Source of the DNA: Cryptomeria japonica
Taxonomy: Eukaryota; Streptophyta; Pinopsida; Cupressales; Cupressaceae
Direction: 5' to 3'
Assembly (NCBI RefSeq): GCF_030272615.1
Contig: NC_081414.1
Location: 763,163,648 to 763,227,647, forward strand
Length of the DNA: 64,000 nucleotides
Positions within the stretch are counted from its first letter, which is position 1. Each line of letters opens with the position of its first letter. The notes beneath the pieces are model-generated. The model did not search any database and had not been told where the DNA came from. It saw nothing but the letters and a program-made list of their open reading frames with translations. Shown here piece after piece: positions 1-11,260 of the stretch. The position numbers and the translations under genes were made by a program.

Positions 1-1198
1 CAAATATTTACTACTTCAATACGAGCCCTCAAATGAAGCATCGGACTGTAACCCTTCTAGGTTTTAGAATGGAGAAACTACCAACCACCTATCTGGTTTC
101 CCACTATTCAGTGGAACTGTCAGAAATAACCTGTAGGCAGCGACCGTAAAAAATTTTGCTAACTGGAGGGGCACGTGGTTATCAATGGTAGGAAGGCTGA
201 CGACAACTAAATCCAAAAGGTATGCTACAGAAAATCACTAGTCAACAGCGAAGGTTCCTATGGGATGGTGCAATGATAAACATAGAATCCCTCTGCTACT
301 ATGGGGTGGCACAGGTATCAGAGACATTCATATCTAAAACTGCGCATTGAGAGCCAAATTAGTTTGGTTGATGTACAAAGAATCCAATGCTCTATGGTGC
401 CAAGTCGTCGAACACAGATATCTAGATAATGGAAAACCAGAAATAATACTAATTGTAGTAAATCCACCAAATGGTTCCGCAATTTAGAATTTAATGGTTA
501 AATGTCGTGACCTCATCACTGGCCATTTATGGAGGGAGGGACGCCTTCTAGACGGACTCTTGTAAAGGATATCATCCGTTGGTAGATATCGATGGTTTGG
601 CAGAGGCCGAAGATGTGGTCATCCGTATATATAGAGAGAAGCTTCAAGACGGTATGATAATTAGTTGGGACGAAAGGATGGCCAACTTCAAATGGAGGGA
701 TTTCAGTATGCCAGACCATAGAATTAAACAAATTCTCTTGGATGAACTTATCAGACACCATGTGGTTATGACAAATGGCAAAGATGAAATCTTCTGGTTC
801 GTGGCTAACTCGGGAAATTGCTCACCAAAGATGGGATATGGGATATCATAGAGAAAATGAAAGATGCTCATAGCTATCAGACTTAAGCTGGAATACCAAT
901 ATTCTTCCTAAAGAAGGCTCCTTCCCCTGGATAGCAATACATAATAAGTTCTTGATAGGACAAATATTGATGAGGCTTGTCTTCATGGGTCCCTTTCGAT
1001 GCCCTCTTTGAAATCAACACGACGAAGATGTAGATCACCTTCTAGTGCAACGTGCAATGACACAAACATGCCGGAGGATCTTCTGTAGCAGACTTAATTG
1101 GTAAAGAGATATTTACTAGTTGGCCACCTTTAAATAATGGACAGAGTGGGTAGGTCTTTGGTATGCAACACTAGCCATGATCATATGGCAACTTTGAA

Positions 1199-1334
1199 GG
1201 GAAAGAAATAAGAGAATTTTTAAAGACAACGCTACTCCAATTGGCACCATACTAAACAAGATAGGAGGGAAAGGAATAAGAAATTTTTTAAAGACAAGGT
1301 TACTCCAATTGGCACCATACTAAACAACATAGAG
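1199..1334. repeat. 68-bp tandem duplication inside LINE
   Basis: Two adjacent copies (1199-1266 and 1267-1334) differ at only a few bases. Both cover the linker between the zinc-finger and RNase H regions of the LINE. This is a local duplication in dead sequence. Confidence 0.85.
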
Positions 1335-1514
1335 ATAGGTATTTATGAACATGTTTGAATGTCAAAGTTATGGACAAAAAGTACAATTGCTTTTCATGTT
1401 TGGATGACCAAATGACTAAAATTTGGAAACACCCAATCCCCTCAAAAGAGAGTATAATAAAAAATGAAGATAAATGCTCTACTATTGATTGTTGTCTTCT
1501 TTCATTTTGAATGT

Positions 1515-1880
1515 TGAAGTTAAATTTTGATGGCCCTTTCAGGGTCAATCCTGTTCCGTTATGACAGTGGTCTTCTTGTTCGGGGAATCCTGGTCCATTA
1601 TGACAGTGATCTTCTTGTTTGGGGGATCCATTAAGCTACATTATGGGTGGGTTTGATATTGCGTGAAGAGAAAAACATTTCCTCTCTGGACATCAAAGGG
1701 GATTCAATCAACATGGTAAAAGCAGTTTCCACCAATCGCGTGCCAAGCTGGAAGTCTCAAATGTGGTTAGATAGTATTCGAGCCATACTGGACGATATAG
1801 GAGACTATACTATTAAATAGTTTAATTTTTTTTTATCATGAAGCTAATAATGAAGTAGATCTTTTATCAAATCATTCAAT
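1515..1880 (+). pseudogene. LINE RNase H domain (RVT_3-like), broken
   Basis: The frame opens with KLNFDGPFRVNP, the first strand of plant LINE RNase H carrying the first catalytic Asp. It is disrupted by a 39-bp tandem duplication (units starting near 1561 and 1600) and by frameshifts. The remaining part reads through a segment that is better preserved at 33.8 and 34.2 kb. In an intact LINE this domain would remove the RNA strand after target-primed reverse transcription. It cannot be functional here. Confidence 0.75.
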
Positions 1881-3414
1881 TGTTCATCCATCATCTCAAA
1901 CATCGCTTCATCACATGTGGACCGGTCTCCAAACGAAACGGGTACATTTTCATCATGTGTGACTCTAGACTATGATCTGCTAAAAGTTGGTGAATGTGCA
2001 TCTCCCTTTATGAATGATGAGGATTTCCTGAGGCGAAGCGTCATCCACGGGTTGCTTAGAATCAGCGGTTGGTATCGAGACAGCTGCAAACAATAGGTCA
2101 TTGCTGAATCTGATCAACCTTCTGGTTTATGCAGAAATAATATGGAAAGCTATATGTTTTTACTTAGAGTCAATAGGAATATGTTTTTGCCACCCTAGAT
2201 TGAGCTATCATAGCAGTTCACAGTTGCCATAAGAATCTTGTTATGCACTCTCTGTGACTTGGCCTGTTTGTACTGGTTTTTAACTTAATGCAAGGGAGCT
2301 AGGTCCCAATAGCAATTTGTAAAATATAAATTTAAAATAAAATAAAATCCATCTTATATTTTAAGATTAAATATTTAACAATTTGGTAGATTATACCTCT
2401 AATAAACTTCAAGTTCTCTATTCTTTACAAAAATCATTACATTTAGAAACTGAATCTTCATTCACAAAGTTAACCAGGATTGAATAAAATGTTGTCTTAG
2501 AATAAACTTAAAATTTTAATTTACATAATAGTAAAATTATATGGTACCGAATTATATCCTGCCTAATAAATTAGAGAGGAGAAACAGTTAATATGGAAAA
2601 GGGAAAGGCAACAAACATAATGTACATTACCTTTAAAGGCACACAACCACTTTATAATAGAAGAATATGTCTATTATTGATGATTCATATTTTTTCAAAT
2701 GAAATTAAATCATATATTTTGTAATAGTTGAAATTTATGCTTCTTAGATGTAGACAAGTTTTATAAATATTTAGATTACTAAATTTAAATATTTTTTTCA
2801 ATTCTAATTTGAACTTGCTACTTCTTGCTAGTACATAGGTTTTTCATCTCTACAATTATATAAAATAACATTCCAATATAGTAACTTTAAAAAGAATAGA
2901 AATACACTGCACGTCAATTATTTATTATTTAGACACATACATATATTGATGCAAAAAGTTGTTGTAGATTTTAAAACTCTACTGAGTAAAATAAAATGAA
3001 AAATAGATAAAACAATCTTGATATAAAAATATTTCGAATTCAATTGAAAACAAGAAATAATAAACCTTTTAAATTTATCAAATTTATTTTCATTATTTTT
3101 CCATACAATTCCAACCTTAATATACAATTTAAAATATACAAATTCATCTATTCTAAATGGAACAATCTATCAAGAAACAATTCGAAAAAAACTATAGACA
3201 AATAGCTTTCTATTACTATGCCCACTTTCGAAACACAGAAAGTTCCCAACCCCAACAAACTGACCCTCCGCACCCGCCAGCTCCATTCCACCTGAAAAAA
3301 AACTGATGACACATATTAGAAGACATTCTTGTCAGCTCCTTCCAGCTCCATATCGACTTCTCCTCCCAAAACAATTCCCATACAATTGCTCACTGCTCCA
3401 GTCTGCGGGGAATT
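1540..3414. repeat. Left copy of a dispersed segmental duplication
   Basis: The LINE tail, the AT-rich DNA after it and a piece of F-box gene recur in the same order and orientation at about 34.2-37.69 kb. The copies are clearly alignable but diverged. The left copy lacks about 1.35 kb present on the right (about 35.23-36.59 kb, which includes a SINE) and about 120 bp around the 3' end of the F-box gene. Confidence 0.8.
3189..3412 (-). pseudogene. Fragment of F-box gene (C-terminal region)
   Basis: This matches the 37.46-37.69 kb part of the F-box reading frame, in the same orientation. The last ~35 codons and the stop are deleted and there are small indels. It breaks off at 3414 where telomere-like repeats begin. 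It has no start, no F-box and no intact frame. It is a by-product of the segmental duplication linking this region with 34.2-37.7 kb. Confidence 0.8.
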
Positions 3415-3560
3415 GTTAGGATTTGATTATAGTGAGGATTTGATTATGGTTAGGAGTTCAGTTAGGGTTAAAATTATGGTTATGATTCACTTACAATATA
3501 GTTAGGGTCAAATTAGGATTAAAGTTCAATAAGAATTAGAGTTTGAGCTAGAATTCAATT
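3415..3560. repeat. Degenerate telomere-like repeat block
   Basis: Short units around GGTTAGG / TTAGGGTT / GATTTGATTA recur at irregular spacing. They resemble decayed plant telomere-type (TTTAGGG) repeats. The same type of sequence forms a much longer block at 31.2-32.1 kb. There is no coding content. Confidence 0.55.
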
Positions 3561-4016
3561 ATGATCTCTTATAAGATTGGATTTTCTTAATTGACATGTA
3601 TTTTATGTTGTTTTCACTACTCAAAATGTATACAGGATAGACATATTTATGGAAAAGGATGTTTAACAATCTTTAAATGTCACAAAATTTAAATATCCAG
3701 CTTTATAATATTTAAATTACTAATTGTATTGACAGATTGAATTGGCACCATCATTAATATCATTTACAATTAATTTATATCAAATATATGAAATTAAATC
3801 TTGGCAAAATAGAATAGATGGTAAACTATTTATAATACTATCAATGATTTGATTTCAATGCTTATCAAGAATAATTTGTTTTAGTCTATCATTTGTATTA
3901 TGCAACATTAATATCTATTAACCCCTTGAGTGCGTATTAATTCATCTTTTATGGTATTTTATTTGATTTCATATAGCACACTTAAAACACATCTCTAACT
4001 TTAAATATTGAGCCAT
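3561..4016. other. AT-rich DNA, nothing recognised
   Basis: No reading frame, repeat unit or motif could be supported. It forms the left flank of the LTR element that follows. A 15-base match (AAACACATCTCTAAC, near 3987) also occurs just beyond the 3' LTR at about 14262. Confidence 0.5.
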
Positions 4017-4021
4017 CAAAG

Positions 4022-4449
4022 TGTTATGGGAGTTTTTCAAAGTAATTAAGAAACATTATTATAATGAAAGCGTGTGGCTTTTGTAACCACCCTTATACAA
4101 AGAAGGATAAATTGAAAGGAGCGCAAGAGAGGAGATAGTTAAGGTCTGGTGGTTGGGCATTGGACATTGGAGAATGGGCATATAGTGTAATTCAAGGCAT
4201 GTGGGGTTCTGTGTAAGAACAATGTTTATTTTATGCCATGAAGGCATGTTGGGTTCTATGTAAGAACATTGCTGTAGTTTTAAAAGTTCCTTCTTGAATA
4301 TATTTTTTGCATAAATATATTGTTATGTTTTTAATGTTTATTTAATATAATTTGTGAGTAACTTATTATTATTACATTAAGTAAATTAAATGATTAATAG
4401 ATTACCTTACTTTTAAAATTATTTACATTGGGTGAAAATGTGAATTACA
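4022..4449 (+). repeat. 5' LTR of the non-coding element
   Basis: It begins TGTTATGGGA and ends AATTACA. Compared with the LTRs at 7867 and 13423 it carries internal deletions. It contains two copies of the 47-bp unit around AGGCATGTGGGGTTCTG. The preceding 5 bp (CAAAG) match the 5 bp after the 3' LTR. Confidence 0.85.
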
Positions 4450-4451
4450 TT

Positions 4452-4464
4452 TGGTATTAGAGCC
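4452..4464 (+). other. Primer binding site (initiator Met tRNA type)
   Basis: TGGTATTAGAGCC lies two bases after the 5' LTR. It differs by one C-to-T change from the standard plant PBS TGGTATCAGAGCC. Confidence 0.85.
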
Positions 4465-6115
4465 AAATCGATCTTAAAATTTTACTTATAACCATATGAT
4501 AAATTTTACCTTGAAGAGAAATCGCAATTTAAATTTGCCAAATTTTGTTAGCATAGTAAATTGATGAATTAAATATTTTCAATCAATATTTCAAAAAAAA
4601 AGATTGAATTAGAAAGAAACTTGAAAATATTTTTTTTTCTTTTTACCTACAATCATCCCGTGAACAAAACATTGAAACTAAATATTAAAATTTAAGTTGA
4701 AACTTGAAAATATGTTTTTTTTTTTAAGTTGGATTGGTTGGAGTGATAAAATTTACTTCTTGTTTTAATTGAAAATTCACCTTTAGCCTTAGAAAAATAA
4801 AATAAAATTCATATCATTCCATGAGATGGAATCTCTCTAAGGCATGTGAAACATTTGAAATTATAACATAGTAGCAATCTACCATTTATAGTGAAAGGAG
4901 ATTTTGAAAGTAACTATAGTATGAATGAATCTTTATCTTCTAGCTAATAAAATTTTATTAATTCGTTTGAAATCGATAGCGACTTTTGGTTGCTCTTTAA
5001 TGAGACTTTTTAACTACTACATAAACACCCCTCGATAATTTATTTATTCACCAACCTAAATATCTAAGATCTTGGTATATAGGAAGGAGCAATGAAGAAA
5101 TATTATAAATCCGTAAGAATGATGAAATTCATCAATATTTTCTATTGTGTTAGTTTTTTTTCGAATGAATGTAGTTGAGTAAAAATCCACATTAGCGCAT
5201 ACTGTGATTTGCTCAACTAGCAAATGAAATTCATTGGAGTCTTATGTGTAAAACTAAGACAAACACAAATGAGCTTGGAATAGAATAATAATTAGTATTA
5301 AATTGATTAAATGAACACAAGAAATTTCTTGCCTAAAGTCTAGAACAAAATTCAAAATAGTAGCCAATATTTCATCTAAGAAATAGCGATTGAAACTTTG
5401 GTACATCCCTTGTTTGGTGAGTCACGAACTCACCATTAACACTTTAATTTAAAATTTTATAAAAATTAAATTGCACATGTGCAAACTGCCTTGAAGCTAG
5501 AATAGAAGTTATTTATTTGACGGGTATTCACATGACAAAGATAATAGTATGATATTTGTATGCTTGAAGGGAGCAGAAATGGAGTTGATCATTGATGCAA
5601 TTGGTGCTATGAGAAGGAAAAAAATTTAAAAAATCCTACCTTTTTTTTGTGCGATGTGTGTAGCGCCTTAAATTTATTGAAGATATGCCAACATTATCAT
5701 AGCAAAATATTAGATGTGTACAGCCTGAACAACCTTAAATTTATTGAAAGATATGCCAACATTATCATAGCAAAACATTATTATTATTATTATTCACCTC
5801 ATGTTTAGCATTACCCAACATATAGTTAAAAAGTTCTGATTGAGTCTATGCCTAAAGTGAATTGATAAGGAATAAATGACCATGGAAGTGTGTCTTACCT
5901 CATTGAGTCTATGCCTAAACTAGAGTAGTATTTAAAATAATTAAAATAATAATAATAATAACAAATTTACTTACATTAGCATTAATTTATCAGACTTTAA
6001 GGCAAACTAATCCAATAATTTTAAAATAATGATCAGAGACAATAGATAAGCATGTATAAATGTATAAGATGATGAAGGGTTTCATAATGCTATTATTGTT
6101 CAATGATGATACTAT

Positions 6116-6257
6116 GATAATGTGCAAATAGAATAGGGAACCGTCATAAGTAGAATAACATAAGTGAAAAGGTTGATGTGAGATTTGATAATGTGCAAAT
6201 AGAATAGGGAACCGTCATAAGTAGAATAACATAAGTGAAAAGGTTGATGTGAGATTT
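6116..6257. repeat. 71-bp tandem duplication, copy A only
   Basis: Units 6116-6186 and 6187-6257 are virtually identical. The corresponding position in copy B (about 11580-11652) has a single unit, so the event post-dates the large tandem duplication or was lost from B. Confidence 0.85.
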
Positions 6258-7855
6258 AATTTGAATTTTTAAATTTTTAAATTTTAAGTTCAAGTTTTCA
6301 TGTAGAGGCCACTCGGTGTAATTCCACACATGCAAATATTATCTAGGCTAGCAAATGGAAGATTTGAATATATTTTTATGGATGAGTGATGATAGCTAAA
6401 AATAATAATAATAAATCATACAAGTTTGAAATTTTCACCTATATATATTTTTACTCCATATTGATGTATGTGTGTATTACTATGATGATATATAAATCCA
6501 ACAATGGAAAACATTTAAGAATACAAAAATGGAAAACAAGTGGAGAACAAGTGTTGTACCCTTCTAAAATGAGTGTTTTGCTAGAAATTTGTAAAAGATA
6601 AAATAATGTTATAAAGAGAACATATTACACAATAAGAAAATAACTACAACTTGCTTGGAGAATATGCTTAATAAAATACAATTAAAATCAAGAAAGATAT
6701 TATGTCCAAGATAAATATGATATGGATTTTCAAGTATCTATGAAACTATCATGCCAACACATAAGGCATTAATGGAACATTAATTGCATATATAGAGCCC
6801 CCTTAATTGATTGTATATAAAGGGTGCATGAAATTGTAGTAGTGGATAATGTAAACATGGTCACATTTATGAAAGTATAAATCACTAGGCAAAGTAAATA
6901 GTCCTACCCAAATTGAAATTAGAAATTGTATCTTCTTAGTAGATGCTCCGCATTTTGCAAACCCCCCCCATTTTTTGTATAAGGTATATACATAAAGCTA
7001 TATGTTATATCATGGGCCCATAACCCTTAGGTCCCAGGATCACTTTTCTTTGAAAATTAGTAAAATATTTTTCTATTAGAGTACATTGATTAAAATGATA
7101 TAATAGTTTACTAAATTTAGAATTAAAATTTTTCTTGTACTCTTAGACATGAGGACATGTGTATTTTTTACAAGGAGAGAAACCACATCTAAAATTTCAA
7201 ATACTCATTGATCTTTCGTAGTAAAGAAGAAAAAAAAGGCTTTGAAAAAAATATATATAAGCAAGGTCTTGGCTTATCTTCACAATTATAATCCATCTCA
7301 ATATTAATAATATTTTGGTAGATAATAGTTATATACTCAAATTAAAAAAATATTGTACTACATTTTGAAAGAAATGGGAAAAACAACAAATAAAATGTGT
7401 ATGGTCTCTTTGAATCATAAATCTTGCTAGGGATCACTACTATATAGTTTTCTTGTAAATTTTACCATGAATTTCCTATAAAACAACAATCTTTAACCAT
7501 CATCAGAAGGTACCAATATCCTTTTCAAGTGTCATCTCATCAAACATCCTTGGATTAAAATAAAGGAATGATTAAACACAATATTATATTTTAATAATTT
7601 GATATTTTTAAAATAATTTTAAGATGCTTTGTAAGATTACTATATTTTAATTTATTTTGTACTTTTTTATTGGACTTGATCAACCCAATAACTTTGTACA
7701 TGTTTTCCATTTGATATATGAAGGATATTCATGTAGGCTATAATGCATGATAGAAAAATAATCAAGTATGCAAATATTCAGTTAATGACTAAATGTTTCT
7801 CTTTGAGTTGTGATGCAAATGCATCTCTTTCTATTGAGGACAATAGCTAAATTAC

Positions 7856-7866
7856 AAGGGGAGAAA
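7856..7866 (+). other. Polypurine tract
   Basis: AAGGGGAGAAA directly precedes the TG of the 3' LTR at 7867. The same tract precedes the copy-B LTR at 13412-13422. This is the expected site of plus-strand priming. Confidence 0.8.
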
Positions 7867-8471
7867 TGTTATGGGACTTTTTCCTGTGAAAGAATTTTGT
7901 AATAAATGAATATATAAATTTCAAAGTAATTAAGAAACATTATTATAATGAAAAGGTGTGACTTTTGTAACCACCCTTGGGGTGTTATTAAAAACCCATC
8001 TGGCCAGGGCTGTGTGTATTTCATGTCGTGAAGGCATGTGGGGTTCTGTGCAAGAACCATGTTTATTTATTGTCGTGAAGGCATGTGGGGTTCTCTGTAA
8101 GAACCATGTCCTCCTAGAGTGCTCCCTTGCTTGAAAACCCTAGGCCTATAACTAATCCTTTGCATGTCAAAAAGAAGTTTTTTCTTGATTTACAGATATG
8201 TATTTATCAATTTTTTTTATAGTCATTGCCCTAATGTCTCATTTTTGCATAATATTATTAGTAATGTTTTACTATTTAAATTATTGATCTAATTGATGTT
8301 TATAAAAGTTCCTTCTTGAATATATTTTTTGCATAAATATATTCCTATGTTTTTAATGTTTATTTAATATAATTTGTGAGTAACTTATCTATTATTACAC
8401 TAAGTAAATTAAATGATTAATAAATTACCTTACTTTTAATCTATTTACATTGGGTGAAAATGTGAATTACA
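7867..8471 (+). repeat. 3' LTR of the non-coding element
   Basis: 605 bp, TGTTATGGGA...AATTACA, followed by CAAAG. It has an internal deletion of about 200 bp relative to the 822-bp LTR at 13423. It contains two 47-bp minisatellite units near 8020-8110. Confidence 0.85.
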
Positions 8472-8599
8472 CAAAGATAAGTATGATTTTTAAACAAATC
8501 TCTAACACTCTTAAATATTAAACTTTTTTATGTGCAAGATATAATAGTTATGGTTAGATTTCTAATTTAAAAAATAAAATAGGATTGTACTATGACAAA

Positions 8600-9648
8600 G
8601 TGTTAAATAACTACATAAAAGCGCCACCTAGGGTGCATGAGGAGGGTGCACCTAGCATAAAATAGACCTAGCAAACTAAGATCAACAAAAAACCACTCAC
8701 AAATTTCTGAGTCATGATCAAGATGATGGAGCTTTGCTTAACGGTTGTTGTGCTCGGGCTAGGGCATCGAAGCCCTAGCTCGTGAGTGGCGTCTGCATGC
8801 TAGTGCGGCGATGGGAGGGAGGTACTTGCGGGTGGTGGGTGGTGCTGCGGGAGGGGCTGGTATCGGGGCTGTAGGTGCCGAAGGAGGTGCGGTGGCTGTG
8901 GGTGCTGGGTGGTGTTGTGGGAGGCAGGGGCTCAGGGTTCCTAGAGATTGGCAGTCTACCGGTGGGGAAGGGTGGTGGGGGTTTGATCTGCCCAATGGTG
9001 GAGTCCTTGCTCATTTCCTTTTGGGGTGTGGGCTTTTTGTGTGGTACTATGTCTAGTATTGGTGGAGAGGCCTCAAAGGCATCTCTCGATATGGATTTCT
9101 GTGTTGTAGTGGGTTTGAAATCTCCATCCCAAAGTGTCAAGACCTTTAATAATAACCTTTTTTCCTTAGATTTGGGGGCTGGTAGTGCTGGTGGTTCTCC
9201 GATCTCAAAGATTAATGGCTGCCTAGAGAGGTGCAGCGAGAGACCAAGGTTGATTATTCCTCTAGAGAGAATAGTGGAAGATGTTGAATACTTTTTAAAA
9301 CACTCGTTATATTGAAAATTTTTGGGGGTGAGGGTTTCTCTGTAGTTTTTAGAGAACTGGGCTCAGAGGACTTGGGCACCAGAAGGGGAAATGGAGATTA
9401 TGTTGCTAGCAAACAACTACTTCGTGGTTACTTTCAAATGCATGGAGGCTCATAATAGGCTTTTTTAAGGAGGGTCATATTTTTACAACCAGGTGGGGTT
9501 GTTCATCAAACCTTGGTATGTGGGGTTTAACCCTTCAGAGGAGCTCCCAAATAGGGGCCTAGTGTGGGTTCATTTACCACATTTTTTGATGGAATGTTGT
9601 CAAGATGATGTACTACGAATGGTCGCTTTAGTGCTTGGGAGGCCATTA
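8600..9648 (+). mobile_element. LINE family B, 5' fragment (copy A)
   Basis: GC- and G-rich leader (about 8750-9000) followed by ORF1 coding-like sequence. It is nearly the same as 14390-15460 but is cut at 9648 by the duplication breakpoint, so all of ORF2 is missing here. The exact 5' end of the element cannot be set because the flanks were duplicated with it. Confidence 0.75.
8875..9648 (+). pseudogene. LINE ORF1 N-terminal part (DUF4283-like), truncated
   Basis: An open frame runs to 9315. It continues after a stop through a block (9320-9640) reading GVRVSL..., NYFVVTFKCMEAHNRLF and FIKPWYVGFNP. This is the DUF4283-type nucleic-acid-binding region that precedes a CCHC knuckle in plant LINE ORF1. 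The frame ends abruptly at the duplication junction. The start codon is uncertain because several overlapping glycine-rich frames run through the G-rich leader; I could not choose among them. It is non-functional as it stands. Confidence 0.65.
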
Positions 9649-10432
9649 TAAATTGGTAAGAATGATGAAATCCATCAATAGTTTCTATTGTGTTAGTTTT
9701 TTTTCGAATGAATATAGTCGAGTAAAAATCCACATTAGAGCATATTGTGATCTGCTCAACTCATAGAATATTTGATGTGCTAATTAGCAAATGAAATTCA
9801 TTGGAGTCTTATGTGTAAAACTAAGACAAACACAAATGAGCTTGGAATAGAATAATAATTAGTATTAAATTGATTAAATGAACACAAGACAAAATTTCTT
9901 CCCTGAAGTCTAGAACAAAATTCAAACTAGCAGCCAATATTTCATCTAAGAAATAGCGATTGAAACATTGGTACATCCCTTGCTTCATGAGTCACGAACT
10001 CACCATTAACACTTTAATTTAAAATTTTATAAAAATTAAGTTGCAAATGTGCAAACCACCTTGAAGCTAGAACAGAAGTTATTTATTTGATGGGTATTCA
10101 CATGACAAAGATAATAGTATGATATTTGTATGCTTGAAGGGAGCAGAAATGGAGTTGATCATTGATGCAATTGGTGCTATGAGAAGGAAAAAAATTAAAA
10201 AAATCCTTCCTTTTTTTTGTGCGTAGTCTAGTCTTGTTTGTGGCTTAATTGAACAATGTGGCTAGAAATTATTGAATTAATTGGCCAACAAAATAGATGT
10301 GTTTAGCACCTTAAATTTAGTGAAGATATGCCAACATTATCATAGCAAAATATTAGATGTGTGCAGCCTGAACCGTGCATTAAATTTATTGAAAGATATG
10401 CCAACATTATCATAGCAAAACATTATTATTAT

Positions 10433-11213
10433 TGTAGACACCTAAAATTGTCTAGTCTAATTAAATAAATATTTTATTTATTTAATTATCTAAGCTTAAT
10501 TCTTCTATTAATTAAATGAATCCTTATTTATTTAATTAATTCATTTATCCTCTTCTAACTTTATTTCTCATTTAAATAAATACATTGATTTATTTAAATT
10601 ATCCTTTTCCTAAATTAAATAAATATCTTATTTATTTAATTGATCCCACTTCTTCTATTAAATATTTATTTATTTAATTAATTCATTAACTTTTTCTACC
10701 CATGACACATGTCATTCATCTCTTAATTCATACACTACCTACCCCTTTCATTATTTTATTATTTCTTTTACCTACCCTCTAATCATAGCCAACCTCCTTT
10801 TACACCTCTCAATCTTATCCCTCCATTTCATATGGTGTCTTCTAGATAAGGAGATGCTTCCTTCATTATCAAACCCTAATCAATCATCCTAATAACTAAC
10901 TACTTGATCAATTGACTACTTGGCATATGCGATCCTACTTGCAACCACCTTTCCGTTCTTTGTTGAGCTCTTGTGCACATAAAATCTGAGAGCAAATATA
11001 TCAAACAAGATCAATGGAGATAGGAAGAATGGAGATCCAGACCCTATTGGACATGTGATGGTATAATCTTTGTGATTTCATTTGATTTGCATTGTCTTAG
11101 GTAATCTTCATATGTTATGGTGGATTTTTGTTGTTGTTAGGCTAGGGTTTTGTGGTTGAATTCATTTAGCCTTTCAATATCGTTATTATTGTTATCCATT
11201 TTCACCATAAACA
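10433..11213 (+). mobile_element. Solo LTR nested in copy B
   Basis: 781 bp starting TGTAGACACC and ending CCATAAACA. ATTAT lies immediately before (10428-10432) and after (11214-11218). The empty site is preserved in copy A near 5780. The 5' half is rich in TTTATTTAATT motifs. No internal region, PBS or PPT is present, as expected after LTR-LTR recombination. The TSD lies inside an ATT microsatellite, so its 5 bp alone are weak evidence, but the comparison with copy A confirms the insertion. Confidence 0.88.

Positions 11214-11258
<45 letters not shown>
11214..11258. repeat. (ATT)15 microsatellite
   Basis: 45 bp of perfect ATT repeats next to the solo LTR. The equivalent tract in copy A (about 5781-5802) is much shorter. 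Confidence 0.95.

Positions 11259-11260
<2 letters not shown>

Larger units (their letters stand above)
1..2335 (+). mobile_element. LINE (family A), 3' part of ORF2 and 3' end, decayed
   Basis: The 5' part lies outside the window. Broken frames read in order through the end of a LINE reverse transcriptase (about 50-560; a GIRDI/ALRAKLVW-like stretch at 319-365), a zf-RVT-like block (about 980-1080) and an RNase H domain (1515-1880). The sequence ends in an A-rich tail near 2318-2345. This order is typical of plant L1-like LINEs. Many stops and frameshifts make it non-functional. Two small internal tandem duplications (68 bp at 1199, 39 bp near 1561) have scrambled it further. The same 3' end occurs at 33.8-34.95 kb. 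Confidence 0.75.
4022..8471 (+). mobile_element. Non-coding LTR retrotransposon (LARD-like), complete ends
   Basis: The full set of terminal signals is present. A 428-bp 5' LTR (4022-4449) and a 605-bp 3' LTR (7867-8471) both run TGTTATGGGA...AATTACA. A PBS follows the 5' LTR, a polypurine tract abuts the 3' LTR, and CAAAG flanks both ends (4017-4021 and 8472-8476). The internal 3.4 kb is AT-rich with no gag or pol similarity in any frame, so the element would have depended on proteins supplied in trans. Internal tandem duplications occur near 5670-5770 and 6116-6257. The segment from about 5.1 kb onward was later copied in tandem to 9.65 kb. Confidence 0.85.
5108..9648. repeat. Tandem segmental duplication, copy A
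   Basis: The block runs from inside the non-coding LTR element, through its 3' LTR, into the 5' part of LINE family B. It is repeated directly downstream as copy B (9649 to about 15460). The junction at 9646-9650 joins LINE ORF1 sequence straight to LTR-element internal sequence. Copy A alone has a 71-bp tandem duplication (6116-6257) and about 95 extra bases near 7045-7140. It lacks about 270 bp present in copy B (about 13050-13310). Confidence 0.88.

Noticed and set aside
3987-4001. 15-base match between the left flank of the non-coding LTR element and the DNA after its 3' LTR (about 14262)
   Set aside because: Too short and AT-rich to support a duplication beyond the CAAAG target site.
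8759-9140. Proline- and alanine-rich minus-strand frames
   Set aside because: They are the complement of the G-rich LINE leader and follow its composition; the sense strand is explained by LINE ORF1.
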